Notes: a model not told the origin generated them from the sequence alone. 64,000 nt of DNA from Phoebastria nigripes (GCA_035582835.1 JAYKAV010001831.1:132373-196372), one strand, 5' to 3'. Counted from the stretch's first letter, positions 25,565 to 38,749 are shown. A program made the numbers and translations.

Positions 25565-28500
25565 GTAACATTAGGGAGGTCAAAATGAGTAGACTATGAA
25601 TTTGTACAGTTTCTTGGAAGACAGTTCCATTGGGGGGTGGTATTAAACATGATGTTCAGATGCAATGGTAGGCTTGTGGAGATCCTGAAACTGTGATTTC
25701 TGGAACCTCAGGATGTGTCCGTGAGATATGATTCCCTATGTGTCCTGGTGCTTATGCTGTGTGCTAAACACCTCCATCCCTCCTCGTTGAGGGGACAGCT
25801 AGATCTAGTTCCAGAACAGGAAATTGCAGTTAGAAAATGGAGATATTCTGGATGGTGTCCAGAGCGCTCCCCAGTGTAAGCAGAATTGCATTGACTGCAC
25901 AGGGGGTGAGACTTTTTAATTGAGAGATTTATGAAGATACTTAATCTGCTCCAGGGACATGTAGCTAAGGGGTTCCTTCTGCTTGGAGGTGCTCCCTTGA
26001 CATATGAGCAGAGGCTATTGGCCTTCCAACATTTGTATCCTAACAATTTATGACTTTATATGTAAGGCCCACAACACTGAGTGAACCTGAAACTGAACTG
26101 ACAGCCTCCATAGAGTGCAGAGTGATGATGCACTCTACAGTGAGTGATCTCTTCTCTCAGTGCTTTATTCTTGCCTAGAAACTTGCATAATTTCAGGTTT
26201 CAGCAAGACTGGAGAAAAGGTCCAGAATTCTTGAGAAATGTCTATGCTGTTCTTGCAGCTATTCATTTTGTGTTGGCTAATCTGCATCTTTCACTGTCTG
26301 AACCGTCACAGTCCTGGAAACAGTCATGGAAAACTGTTCTAGTGAGAATATTGCCTAAAAGAGGGGAGAGCATTGTTCTCTGGTGCATCCACTTGATTAC
26401 TTCTTATGATGACAAGAGAGTTCTTGGATCCCGTCCTATTTCCTGTTCACATATCATTGCCTTTCCAGCAGCATCAGGTTTCTTCTAGTCTCTAAATTCA
26501 GATTTATTTTTGTGATGATTATGTACAAGAAGGTCGGTATTTTAAAAATCTAATTATTTAGCGTTAAAGGAGAATATGGAAATATTTTGTGTGTCTTTTA
26601 TCTCTGAGAACTGTATTAAAAAAGAATTTGGAGAGTTTAAATTAGAAATGTTATTAATGGAATGTGCTAGAGGGCTGTGACATCTTGTGCAGAAAGAGGA
26701 GCAGAGGTTAGCAAACAGCAGTTCTGGTCAGTGTTCCTGCCACCTGTACTGTAGCATAGTTGTGTGTGCTTTTGGGTACCTACACATTCTTTAAAACACA
26801 TAAGCACTGAGAATTTCTTTCAGGCTCCATGCATATAGGTACCTTAAAATCTGCATATTGTTTACACTTGTATTGGTAATTTTCACATTTCTTACGCACT
26901 GAAAAAGATGCAGATAACAATGGAGGTGGAAGAGCTTTTTGTCTGGAAGGTCCATTAATTCCAAGTGATTGCTGGGGTGGACCACTTCTTTATAAATGAG
27001 CAGGAGGGGATCTTAATCTTTATTTTGCTAAAGAAACATATCACCAGAAAAAACCCAACAACTTCCTTTCCTCATATCGCTTTCTGGTTTTGTGGTCTTG
27101 GAACTATACTTAGTGCCGTAATTTATTTAGGATTATGGCAAAGCAAGCTGAGGTCAAGGTCAGTATTTTTGTTGGTTGGCAGAATTGAGGATACCAGCTC
27201 CTGCAGTTCTGGCAGGCGTTGAGCCTTTTGTGTCTTTTCTGAGAGGCTGATTAGGATCCCTCCCCCTCTTTTGCCCACCAAAGTTCTTGAGACTAGTGCT
27301 TTCAACTCAGTGATTTCAACTTCAAGTGATCAATTGCAGAACATGTTCTATTAATCTCTTCAAAATTTGCTGTCTTGTAAATATTATGGGTAAGAATTGA
27401 ATTTAGTATTTGCTGAGGATATAGATATTAAAACAATGAATTTGCACGGTTGCAGTCTAATGTCTGCCTGTATCAGAGCTGTATGAGGTTTTTTTGTTTT
27501 AAACACCTAATACTGACATTGTTTTGTACTGATATTTGTGCTGATAGCTGAATGCTTGAAAAAATGGACAGAACAAATGCTTGTTGTAAATGAAAGGTTG
27601 CACAACTGCAAGGCAGACATCTTTCTAAGTCATTATGAACAGTCATGTTTTTACAATGTATGATTAAAATTACAAAGGTTTGGGCAAATATGTATGTTAG
27701 CCATGAGTTTAGTTTCCTGCTGGAGAAGTTATTTAATGTTTGTGAGATGACCCTTTGTCTAACCAGAAGGGTGCATACTGGCAGAGATGCATGCTTATGT
27801 TGTTTGACATATTTGACCTGACAACTCCGTTTCTCACTTTAGACATGTTAAGTGACTTCTGTTAAGAATAAGTCTTTGTAGAATTGTATCAAACAAGGTA
27901 TCTTTCTTTTGTAATATTTGTAGGTATATTTTTACATTATTTTTTTCTTTTATTTTCATGCTTACCATGTAAAATCCTTTCAGAAAGCAACAATAAACTG
28001 TAAGTAAATTAAATGCAAATTCTCCAACAATTGTTTTGTTGCCTAATTGTATGGTGGAAAATGAGTTGCAAAACCAAACTAATGAAAGACTACAAGTATG
28101 AAGAATAAATTCTCCATTGTAGCAGCAGATTATCACATATATTGTAATTCAGTGATCAGAGTGATAGTCTGTAGGGTAGTATCATTAAACAACTAATTAT
28201 TTAAATCATTTCCTGACACTTTTTCAGTGATTAAAATGAAATAATATTGGGGCGAATGTAAATTTTTGGGGAGGAGGAGGAGTGAATATAAGAGAGAAGC
28301 TAATAACAGCATTGGAATTAATGAGCTTTTTTTAACACTATAGGTATAAGCATTATCTTGGAGGCTTGGGGAAGGGATTAGCTTAATATTTCATTGGGAA
28401 ATGCATAGGGGAAACATTCACTGGTACTGAATGTGACAGTAGGAAGGGGAGATAATTTTGGGATTCATGCCTTGTAATAGTTTGCTGATTTCAAAACATC

Positions 28501-28855
28501 AACAGTAGCAAACCCAGCAACAGCTGAGATAGGTAACACGGATGTAGCTTGCTTTATTCTACTGAAGCAACGGTCCACAGGCGCTCACTGGGGAATTTGA
28601 ACTGCAGCTTAGTTCTCCCGTGAATGTATAGCCTGGAAGTACTGAACAAAAATTAAAAAAGGAAAACAATTTATAATGCTGCGGTTGTCTAGAATAAAAG
28701 CAAACTATATACATTGAGTAACTGTAATGGTTTGCTGCTGCACGTTTACTTCCCTTGCAACCTGAAATAATCTTTTACTTTGTATGTAAAGTTGGGTCTG
28801 CCATCAACATAGAATCTGTCACGACACTGAAAATACAAATCACTGTATCACCCTG
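25565..28855 (+). other. Presumed intron, no exon recognised
   Basis: AT-rich sequence. Open frames (for example 26,144-26,488, 114 codons) show no domains and no convincing acceptor-donor pair. No repeat family was recognised. Confidence 0.5.
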
Positions 28856-28859
28856 TGTT

Positions 28860-29095
28860 TAAGTATGGGCTTAAATTGCAGCAGACTCAGGTTAAACATT
28901 AGGAAACTTTCTAGTAGGGAGGGTCATGAAGCACTGGACTAGATTGCTTGGGGAAGTCATCCATCCCTGGAACCTTTGGAACAAGGTCTGCAAATACTAT
29001 GAGGAGGGGTATGGTTTATAACCCCATCCCACCACTTTGTGTAACATAGGGCTTCTCAAAGTCAGTTCTATTCCTATTTTTCTGTGACTTTTTTT
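28860..29095 (+). mobile_element. CR1 LINE 3' UTR fragment (sense)
   Basis: The order of blocks matches the end of CR1 elements. 'gggcttaaattgcagcaga' and 'aggttaaacattaggaaactt' are followed by 'agcactggactagattgctt' with 'ggggaagtcatc', then 'ccctggaacctttgg'. The end, 'agttctattcctattttt', corresponds to the 'cagtcctatgattct' terminus. It contains 3' UTR only. Divergence is high. An A15 tract at 29,157-29,171 lies 60 bp beyond the end and is probably unrelated, since CR1 does not end in poly-A. Confidence 0.75.
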
Positions 29096-29099
29096 CTGT

Positions 29100-30587
29100 G
29101 GGAAACTCGGAGCACATGTCATAGAATTGGATGTTTGTTCTGAAAGGTGAAAAAGGAAAAAAAAAAAAAAAGGAAAAAATATCCTGGCAATTTAAATGGC
29201 GCTTTGAAGCAGCATTTCCTTGTCAGCAATAATATTCTAGATTGCTTCCAGTAAGAAAAGAAAATCAACCATGCTGTTGAGGTTTGCTTTCAGGTTTTTG
29301 TGCTGTGCTTTTTGACTTTCAGACAGTTCAGTGAAATATTGTTTTTTTAAAATATAAATATAACAGTTACAGCAAAAGAAAAATGTTGCTACACATTTTT
29401 TTGTTACTCATAATTCATAAGAACTGCTCTTTTAATTTTTTAAATCACAATTCTAATTAAATGGGTAATTCAGTTGCAGGTTTTTTTTGGGAGGGGGGTA
29501 AAACAAAGGCCGGGGGGGGGGGGAAAAGTTTTCACTGATACTGTTTGAAGTCTGTAACATCCAGCACTTCACCTTCAACATAAAATACATGCAGATGATG
29601 TGTGAACTTGTTAAAACATATAGTAAAAAAGTTCCACTTGATTGCTTTAATTTTTGCCTACAGTGACTTCTCAAATACCTTATTTAAAGTAATTTCTCAA
29701 TTACTCTTCTGAATAAATCATTGTAAGCCTGGTTTATTGTACCTGACCGTATATAAAAAATGGCAAACCTACAACAGGTTTTATATTGGTGGTGGGGAGT
29801 TGCATTTATTTTCTGGCTTCTTTATGCTATTTAAAGAAGGTGTTTTTAATCTGTTTCATCAGAAACTCATAGTCCATCCTCAGCCTCTCTGGGTGACTGC
29901 AGAAGACATAGAATTGTGGCATCACAACAGATTGGAAGTTGAGCGAGTTGAGGGTAAAAACTTCTAATATGATATTCACAGCTGAAAGAGCAGATTAAAT
30001 AAAATATTCAAGACAGCAGAGAGTTCTATTTTGAACATGAAAATCTTAGAAAACTAAAGGAGTATGATTTCAGAAATGTGGGAACGTAAAGTTATATGCG
30101 TTATTTTGGTATGTAGAGGAAGAGAATTTGAATGATGATGCAGGGAGAGAACAATTACAATATTTAAACATGGAAGCTCTTTACAGTCCACTAAGAAGCC
30201 AGAAAGCACATTACTCTATTAAAATGTCTCTTGCAGGTTGTTTTTAAACCAGAGTAGATAAAAATAAATGGGACTGCAAGCTTGCCTGCAAAATGTTAAT
30301 GTTGTGTACAGGCATTTTGGGGAGCATTAGGTAATTTGAGGCCTATTGTGAAATACTGAATTAAAGTGCAATGGTGTTGGCAGCTGCTTCTGTATGAAAG
30401 GTAGTAAGTATCTGCATAATCTGAATTTATATGGCATTTTTCTCAGCTTGTTTCATACAGCCTTACAGGAGAAACATAAAGTAATATACCATCAGGTGTT
30501 TCTTTCAGGGGAGAGGGGATAGATGGGAAGAAAACTAATTTTTAATAAATAGCATTCTTGGTAATGTCTTTATTTTAATTTCTTTAG
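29100..30587 (+). other. Presumed intron with homopolymer tracts
   Basis: An A15 tract at 29,157-29,171 and a G12 tract at 29,512-29,523, with a nearby G6 run (about 29,493-29,498). Otherwise AT-rich sequence without recognisable genes or repeats. Confidence 0.5.
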
Positions 30588-30644
30588 ACTATGTCTGAAT
30601 GTATCCAGCTCTCATTTGCTGTTTGTAGAATTGGCATTTACACG
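30588..30644 (+). other. Candidate internal exon (57 nt), unproven
   Basis: A good acceptor (pyrimidine-rich 'tttattttaatttctttag' ending at 30,587) and a good donor (ACG|GTAAGG, GT at 30,645) bound 57 bases that are open in the phase left by the candidate first exon. The translation is TMSECIQLSFAVCRIGIYT, 19 codons. I do not recognise this peptide in any protein. A 57-base stop-free stretch is common by chance, and acceptor/donor look-alikes are frequent in introns, so this is only a candidate. It could also be a cryptic or alternative exon. Confidence 0.15.
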
Positions 30645-30649
30645 GTAAG

Positions 30650-33600
30650 GCAATGTTCTCAATAACTAAATAATTTTTGTTAGTGTTAATGCCATTTGAG
30701 TGAAAAGAAGTTACTTAGTTTTTTGGGATCAGGATTAAGTAATGCAGTTAGCAAAAGGGATTTGTCATACTCGTTTACATAAACAGACTACAGCATGGTT
30801 TTATCCTGTCAAAGATTTACTAATACCAGGACAGAAAAAGTATTCTCCACTTTAATTAAAAAGGTAAAGAAAAATTCAGCCAACCTCTTAAGATGTAAGA
30901 AAATTTGGAATTCATGTATATCAGTTACTGAGAATTCTGGCCCAGTGTTATTGCTGAAGGGTTTGTATACATTTGCTTTTAAATATCCATGATGTTTGAG
31001 TAATGTGATATATTAAAACATGTTAGCTAAATGCACATATTGTTGTAAGCTTTGTCTGGAGTGCCTTAATATTTTCCAAATGCTGTTAAGTTAAACTTCC
31101 CAAACCTTAATTAAGTTATATAAAAGAAATACGAGGTTTACTTCAAACACATGTCCCAAATAAGCTAAGGTTTTTTTTTTTGCTGCTCCGAGTTGTTCCA
31201 ATTAATGATGAGAACAGTTAGATGAATGGGGTGTTTCATAGAAATTCACTGTGTAAGCTTTGCTTACACAATGTATAAGACACTGTTGCTCAAATCGTGC
31301 TTCAAATCCTGGAGCTGTTGGAGTGAGAGTGCTGCTCCTACTGTTAATGCTTTTCAGGAGGAAACCTGGCACATATCACTTCCAATTTTATTAGGCTGCA
31401 CAGTCAAAAGTGTAGGTGACTTTTGAACGACTGTGATGAGGACTGTGTACCACCAGTAAGTCTTACTTGAGGACAGAATCGCAAAGCTTAACATTTGCTT
31501 TTATTCTTAGAATTTGATTCCAGGTAGTGTTTAATATCTGCTTGAGGTTTTTTCCCATGATATTTGCCTGCATTCTGTTTTGAACATCTGAAAGACTATC
31601 TTATAATGGTAGAAAATAACAGATTTGGGCAATATGGACAAAATCCTCCTGGAGGAAACTGCTACTTGCAAAGTCAAAGGCATATTTTCCTGTGGTATTT
31701 AAGTTCCTTAGGAAGACTTTCTCTCTCCAAATTCCTGTGTGATAAGAGTGTGCTTATCTTGAAGGATCAGAGAGGGTTGCAGTATGAGGTTTTAATGGCT
31801 GCAAGGTATGCAAACCATCTGCCAGTTCTTTAGAAAGCTATAGTAAGCTGTCCAAATTAATTTGAGAGGATGTCCAAGTATAAATGTGTGTGTATTGCAG
31901 AATCGGGTATAAGCAGGTATAATGTATAGCAAAATACACCCTCTGACAATAATTGGTTCTGTTTTAGTTTAAAATAGGTAAGTATGGTGTGTATATTGCA
32001 GTGCACTGCTAAGTTGTGGTAGCTGCAGTTATAATGATAGTTGGATAACTGATATCTCATTGTGACCTTTTGGGCAGCATAATATTTAATTTCATCTAAC
32101 ATTTTAAATTACAAAATATAAAGAGCTAGCTTCATTTATGAAAATGCTGAGAGGAACTGATTTCATTGACTGCTGGTACTTAAGGGAGGAAAGCGAGGAG
32201 GATGATGAGTAGGCTTGAGAGCATCCAGAGACGCGCTATTGTGGCCACAGTGTAGAGGGAGGACATGTGTCCCATGTAAAGTGCATTTGAAGGCTAAAAT
32301 AGTTCCTTTAGGAAGATGCTAGGTGCTGAGAGTACTTGCTTATATAGAAATGCCTGCCATTGGAAAGGTGAGTTTCAGGTGATCTGACTGGAGAGTGGGT
32401 TTGGACAGCTTTGGTATCAGAGTAAAGGGAGAGGCCTGCTGAAGTGAGAGCTATGCAGAAATGCAGTGTGATAGTTCTTCCCTCCATGCTGTGCCCTGCT
32501 CATGCTCAGTCATGTAACTTGGTTACTGGATTTGTTGCTCAGGTATGCGAGCAGTCTGGCAGCTAGCAAGTATGATGCTCCCTACTGATGTCCAGAAGCA
32601 AAACACAAAACTCCAGTTCATATTTCCCATTTAATTAATTCCTTATATCTTGTATTGTGTGCTTCCTACTGCATGCTGTTTTGCAGATTTAACAGAGGGG
32701 TTTTTTTGTTAATTGATTGATTTTTCTGCCAAAGCCAAGCAGTGTCTCAAATGCCAGTCCTTACCAGCACTATGTGTTCAGTTTGTACTGTATTACTTGG
32801 ACACTTCTGTTCTGCACGTCCTCGTTGTACAGTGCTGTAAGTATCTTGCAAAGGCTCTTAGTCCTTTGGACTACAGACATCTCAATTGTTAGTCTGTTAT
32901 CAAGCTGCTTGTCAGTAACACGGTTGAGCGCCCATTACTTCAGCTGTACTACTCCATTAAATAGGCTTCCTGTTTTTCAGGCCTGTACAGATTATGAGAT
33001 GGAGGAAGGGTTTATATAGTTATCCATGGCAAAAGAGCCTGTGCTGCCTTCAGCTACCATGACTAAGAGGATAAAGCTTCGTTGTCTTGAACTAGGAAAA
33101 ACATAGATCTTTGCAAGAGTGCAGAAAGAGATGTGATGCCCATTTTGGGGGATTAAACCAGATGAGATTACTTAGAAGTGTATAGCCTCGAACAGGGGAG
33201 TAGAAAAGCGGAGGTGGTTAATACAAAAACTGTATAGAAACTTGTAAGGATCTGAAGCTGAAAGATGTGTATCCTAAAATGAAAACATTATCATAAACTT
33301 AAATGAAAACTTTTGGGATTAAAAAAACAATCAACCAACCAACCAAAATAAAACTCCATTTCCTTTGGAGTGTTACGCGTTTTGCGCAGCTAGTACCTTC
33401 TGGCAGAAGTACCAGTCTTTTCAGATGCATGTTTCTGCTTCTTCCACCATACTAGTGTCTGAGTCAGATGTGTCAGTTGGAAGTGTGGGAACAAGCAGAT
33501 AAATTACTTCTTGAATCTGCATTACTGTGGAGATTGTAAGCATATAACAGCTTGTAGCAAAGCTTATCATTATCTTACCATTAACTTCCTTTCTGTTTGT

Positions 33601-35280
33601 GATTTAATTTTCTTAACCAGGTAAAAATCCTAATAAAATAATGATGGAGAGTTCAACCTACATGAACTTCAGAGGAAAAATAATCCAAAATTTGTTGTCT
33701 TGCAAGACAGTTTTTATGATGGGATGTTTGCCACCTTTATAACTAGTTAGGACTCCACCTCAGAAACAGTGTGCATGATTGTATGCCTACACATCTTCTC
33801 TCGGCTGTGATTCTCTGTACTAGTCTTTGAGACTTCTTTTCTTCTCAACTGTTTGCATATAATAGTAAGCTTTTTTGAACAGGGGTAATAAGGTATTCTT
33901 TCCTGTCCCTACCCCCTAAATGTGACTCCAGGAGTAAGCAAAAAGTAATTTTCCTATCGCTTGTTGTTTTGGATAACAAAACAAGGACAGAAGTCTCTGC
34001 AGTGGTGAGAACCGTGCAGAAAAACTAAGAAGACTTAGTGGAAGCTTGTCCTTTGCTGGTATGCATTAGAAAGAAAAATACTGGAAAAGAACATTTTCCC
34101 TTCTCAGGAAATTAGAAAGTAACAGTTTTCCTTGATTGCAGAATATGTCATCAGTAGATAAACAATTAGAAGACACTCATTTAAAAACAAAACAGTAAGG
34201 ATAACAAAAAGCCCTCTGTAGAGCTTTCTGCTTCTCAGACGCTGGGTATGACAAAAGTGATGCACTCGAGCAGCATTGCATCAATGTTGGCATCTTCTTC
34301 CTGAAAATGATGAGTAATGGATATTTTGGTATTAGTAGCCTCTTGGCTTGAATTTGTACAGTGAGATGTGGAAATAGATAATGCATTTATACAGCTGTGC
34401 TTACTATAGTTTATATATGGTAATTATAGTAAATAGTGCAAATGTGCTTTTAGTTCTCTAGTTTACTTTGGATTAACTTATATTTGTCTTTGTTTATAAT
34501 GATAAATTCATGTCTTGAAATGGTTTGACTGGAAACAGCTGGTGTGCTAAGGAATTTGTCTGACATTAGAACAAAACAGAAATAACATTGATTCATGAAG
34601 TGGTGGAGGGGAAGCTCTTAAGAGAAACCAACTGAGGTGGTAACTAAAGGCAGTCACGGAGTGGGAGGTAATCATGGGAACATGTTTGGAAAGGTTCAGG
34701 AGCCAGCCTGTGACTTACAGTGTGGAAAGCTTCCTGTGAGACTCTTCCCCTCCCCTACGTGGTTTCCCATTGGAAAATGCAAAGTTAAAGTAATAACAGA
34801 GCTCATACAGCATATCCTGCCTACTCCTCCCTTTCCCATGTCGTGTCCTTGACATGAGCAGCAAAACAAAGGCACAAAAGGGCAGCAGGAAAAAATCCTT
34901 TTATGTGCTACCCTTTGGGAAATATGGACAATTCCATTCACAGTCACTGTTGATATTCTGTGGTTAGACTGCTGGAAAGGAAAGGTATAAATGTTTTCAA
35001 CTTCCAGCCTTAAATAAAAGGTGTTTGCTATCACCAGAGTCTTGGCATTGACTTGCGTTTGATGGGAGTACGTCCACTTTGTTGTTGCAGATCTGTAGTC
35101 AAGCTGCTTGAATCATGCTGGTTGTGGTGTGCGTTGCTACCAACCTAAGCAGGAGACACAATGTTCTGACACGTGTGTTCTGTGCATGTGAATATTAGAT
35201 ATACTGTGGATTTTTTTGCTAGGAGACTTTCCCTTCTACTTTTCTGAAATAAAGAAAGAATTGTGACTTTTTTTTTTTTT
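30650..35280 (+). other. Presumed intron, no exon recognised
   Basis: AT-rich sequence with short chance open frames, the longest 32,717-33,019 (100 codons, T-rich, no domain). A faint CR1-like phrase at about 32,215-32,235 ('gagagcatccagagacgcg') is too short to call. An 18-base T tract lies at 35,268-35,285. Confidence 0.5.
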
Positions 35281-35400
35281 TTTTTCAAATGGGGAAAGTA
35301 AAGGTAGGTGAAGTGGGAAATCGTCAAGGCTGGGCCAGGAGTGAGGATCAGAATACAATTCTCTACCCTTTCTCACAAGAACCCAAGAGTTCATTGCTTA
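35281..35400 (-). repeat. Possible antisense MIR-like SINE
   Basis: On the plus strand 'tcaaatggggaaagtaaagg' is followed by 'gtgaagtgggaaatcgtcaagg'. 'ctgggccaggagtgaggatcagaa' comes next and ends at 'ctctacc'. This parallels the reverse complement of amniote MIR (tacagatggggaaactgagg, gtgacttgcccaagg, gagccaggaatagaac). The order fits, but identity is modest. Confidence 0.45.
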
Positions 35401-35664
35401 AAGTAAACTATACTCGAATTGCTGAGCAGCCTCTCCTTGTGGCCAGAGCTCACATTACCTGCTCAAAAAGCTCAGCAGCTTGGTCCAACCAATGCTGCTG
35501 CGACAGCATTACTTCCCTGAGCTATTAACTGATATACACTGTACTTACAGCCCTTTGACAACCTCTAACAACTAGTAATTGATTTCACTGGGAAAAGTAT
35601 AGTTTGCCAAATTAGCCTGTTAATTTTTGTCAGAATGAAATGTCTGTTTGACAAACCTGCAGGC

Positions 35665-35760
35665 TGGAATAGAGCTTTGTTCTGAACTAGGGACATTATG
35701 AACTCAGGTTGTGTTCCTTCTGACTAGGCTCTGCTGTCCATAGCCCCTTCCTGCTCTAGA
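35665..35760 (-). repeat. Doubtful antisense MIR-like head
   Basis: 'gaactagggacattatgaactcagg' followed by 'ccttctgactagg' and 'ccccttcctgctcta' loosely resembles the reverse complement of an amniote MIR tRNA-like head. It may be chance. Confidence 0.25.
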
Positions 35761-35789
35761 AAACAGCAGTGTTGTTCCACAGACCATTA

Positions 35790-37540
35790 ACTTTAAGGAA
35801 GACTAGGAAAAAAGCCCAGATCCTCATTACAAGAGTCTCAAATCTTTTCTGTTCAGACAAGTTGCCATTCAGTTTGTATCTATCAAAGCTATGTGGTTAG
35901 TTATCCTGTACATAAACACTGTTTTGCATCTTCCCTTTGGAAGTCAGGATTCCTGATCTTCAATGTTGCTGTCTTTCCAGAAAACAGTTGTGTAATGTAC
36001 TGGCAAAATGTCATGTTTTGCCTTCCGTGGCTGGTCCGCATGAAAGATAAACTACTCCTGTAGGCTCAAGTGATGCAGGGGGTGATTGTGTAAGCATGGA
36101 ATTTTCCTCATGGCCTCTGCTGAGCATCCTTTTTTCGTACAGTTTGCAGAGTAGCCTCTTTAATTACAGAAATAAAAAAGAATTCTTTTAAATGAATAAT
36201 AGCTTTAAAATGTAAATTGCAAGTACATTGCAAAGCAAAGGTATCCAAAATCCTGACAATCTCCTATGAAAAATATCACATGCTTGAAATTTGAGCTGCC
36301 CTGTGACTGTGGACTCAGAAAGATAGCAGTGGGGCTTGTTGAATTACTAAGTGGCAAGTGTACAAATCCAGCAGTTAGCTGTATCATTTGAATTATTGAG
36401 GGGACAAAAAGACTAGAAATGGCTCTTCAAAGTGAATTTTTTCTTACACATTCTGTAGTCCAGAGGTTGGGACTGTGCATAGCCATGAGGTTTGCAAAAA
36501 AGCAAGTGAATTTGCAAGGATTCCTGGAGTCTGACTGGGCAATTCTAAATTGTGGTGAAAGATTGCCCTATGATTATGCTAAAAGTTGCATGCACTGCTC
36601 TCTGTGTGTGTGTGCCATCACATCCTCTGCTTTGTACAGTGAGTTACAAATGAAATCACCTCTGTGCAGTCTTACAGCTCTTCTGCTTCATTTGCAGCAG
36701 TTCTAGCTAGCATAAGGTTGAAGCCGAATACTCTCAATCTCTGACCATTCTGTGGCAGTGTGTCGGTGACCTGGTTTGGGAAACGTGTAACTCACTCCTC
36801 ACCTCCTCAATACTCTTGAACATCAGCCAGGTGGTGTGGTTCTGCATGTTTAAGTTTTTTTTTGGTTCGGCTGCTAATGGAATTACCTCAGTGTAATGTG
36901 CTAATGTTTGTCACTGTCTTTTCTCTTTCATCCCACAGTTCAGTTATTCATTATTTTATCTATTTTCTACACTCCCATCCTGTTCAATGGTCCCTTAAGC
37001 GTCACGTTTGTTTTCTTCACCTCTCTGATGTCAGTCTACTTCATCCTGCCCTTCTCTGTTAGATCAGACTTCTTGCCACTGACAAAAATAATGCTTTTTA
37101 TTCTGTACAACTCACTTTCCTTGTACCTCAAACTTGTTTCTTAGTGTTGCTTTGTTAATTTCCTTCAGTTTTAGTACAGAGTGTTTTAGCTTCTCCAGTT
37201 GTTTGTCGGGGTGAGTGGTAGTGGTAGAAAGGTGTGTATGCAGATGAAATATTTTGAGGTAAATTGTATGCTAAAATCTCTTTCCCTCAAATTCCATTAA
37301 TAATGGATTTTTTAAACCACTGTTCACACTGTAGTGTAGTCAGACAACATACACTTCAGCTTATGGGAGATGATTATTTGTTCCCTGATTCTAAAACTGC
37401 ATGCGCTCCCAAAACACGGGAGATTTTGTTTCTTAGCTAGGCCTGTGTTGTGTTAGTGTTCTCTTGAAGATCTGCTTACTTCATTTTGTTGTCGTCTTGG
37501 ATTACATCGAACACATTCCAGTGCATTTCTCTGGATTATA
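35790..37540 (+). other. Presumed intron, no exon recognised
   Basis: A strong acceptor-like tract ('tcttttctctttcatcccacag', ending about 36,939) precedes T-rich sequence. This encodes hydrophobic peptides in one frame (36,908-37,144), but no matching donor or known domain was seen. The hydrophobicity is a by-product of T-rich codons. Confidence 0.45.
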
Positions 37541-37544
37541 TACA

Positions 37545-37660
37545 CTTAAGTAATAACCACTCTGTATAGGGTCAGACCTAAAGGCCCCACAGAGGTTGAT
37601 ACTCTGTTCGATTCCTGGCGTAGTTTCTGCTGTGACAAGCAGACTACAGGCAAATAGGGA
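37545..37660 (-). mobile_element. Short CR1 3' end relic (antisense)
   Basis: 'actctgtatagggtcagacctaaaggcccca' followed by 'agaggttgatactctgttc' resembles the conserved antisense CR1 phrase 'catactgggtcagaccaaaggtccatc' and 'tagcccagtatcctgtc'. Only about 100 bases are recognisable. It is an old and degraded copy. Confidence 0.5.
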
Positions 37661-37664
37661 ATGT

Positions 37665-38604
37665 ATCAAACACAGCAGTGTGGAAACCGTGCAAGTTCTG
37701 TGCCACATAAGCTTCTTGTCTACACGTGGAAAACAAGGTGGGATTTGTTGTGAAGTTGAATCTGTATAGACAAAAGATCCTGGAATGATGAAGGGAGTGT
37801 CAAGTAGAGTAAAACTTGACAAAGACTCTTGATTATTGACATCAGGCTTTGTGTTTCAGATGCTTTTGCCTTGCTCTTTATAAGAATTGTGTGTTGTTTT
37901 TTCTCTGCTTGAATTTATTGGCTATGGAAGAGAATGCATCTCACAAGAGCAGGTTGGGTCATGTTGTGGGATGTTAGAGGGAAGTAACTCTTGGTTTCAA
38001 GGGTTCTAAAATGCTTTTCACTGGAACATCTTGCTTGACTTTGAACAAGAAGGTAACTCTGAAGGGGCTCAAGTGTGGAAATGCACAGCTTGACGTACCA
38101 GATTAAAAAGCAGAGGCTACAGTAGCATGAGAACTCCAAATACCGGACTTCAGCCTTGCAGGCAAGAATAACATGGGGGTCATAGAAGGGAGTTCTAAAT
38201 CCCAATCCCCCGTGAAGAAGGTGGTCAAGATGAATATAAAAAAAAAGTTGCTGTGGAATGAGCTATTCAGAGCCAGTGGAAATGTGAGGCTCTAGGACTA
38301 TCGGATAATGAGCAAGAAAACCACAATAAAAGAAACTGAGGTTTTAGGTGTGTGTTCTGCTGAGCCTGTAATGTAATGTGAATTAATCTTATATAAGATA
38401 TCACCCTCCAATAATAATCTAGTGGATGGTAAATCAGATGGAGAATATGAATAAAGCTCTTAGTAAGTATGAAATCTGAATGTCTTTGGAAATGCCTGTG
38501 GAACTCTTCTTCACGATGGTTTTATTATTCTATCTGCTTGTATTCCCGAATCTTGCAGCTAGTGGCTCAACTTTCAAACTTCCTGATGAGACACAAGCTA
38601 ATTT
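37665..38604 (+). other. Presumed intron, nothing recognised
   Basis: AT-rich non-coding sequence with chance open frames only. Confidence 0.5.
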
Positions 38605-38745
38605 TTTTTTTCAGCAGGGTAAACTGAGGTGTAAAATGCAACCAATTTACTGATATTCCACAGCAAGTTCTAGACAAGATCTTGTGGTTCTGAATCATGG
38701 TGCAGTGTGCGATTGACATCTGGGCATTTGAATTCTGCCATTAGC
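38605..38745 (-). repeat. Possible antisense MIR remnant
   Basis: 'tttttcagcagggtaaactgagg' followed by 'accaatttactgatattccacagcaagt' recalls the reverse complement of the MIR core (tttacagatggggaaactgagg, then the 'cacagctagtaagt' block). It is weak and heavily diverged. Confidence 0.35.
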
Positions 38746-38749
38746 CTTC

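Noticed and set aside
31288..31320. tRNA-like box B ('gcttcaaatcctggagc')
   Set aside because: No matching box A, acceptor stem or anticodon arm could be drawn around it.
32213..32270. CR1-like phrase 'gagagcatccagagacgcg'
   Set aside because: Only about 20 bases resemble CR1, and flanking sequence does not continue the match.
36908..37144. Hydrophobic 78-codon frame after a strong splice acceptor, as a membrane exon
   Set aside because: Poly-pyrimidine, T-rich DNA always encodes Phe/Leu/Ser/Ile-rich peptides. The phase-0 frame from the acceptor stops after 19 codons and no donor pairs with it.
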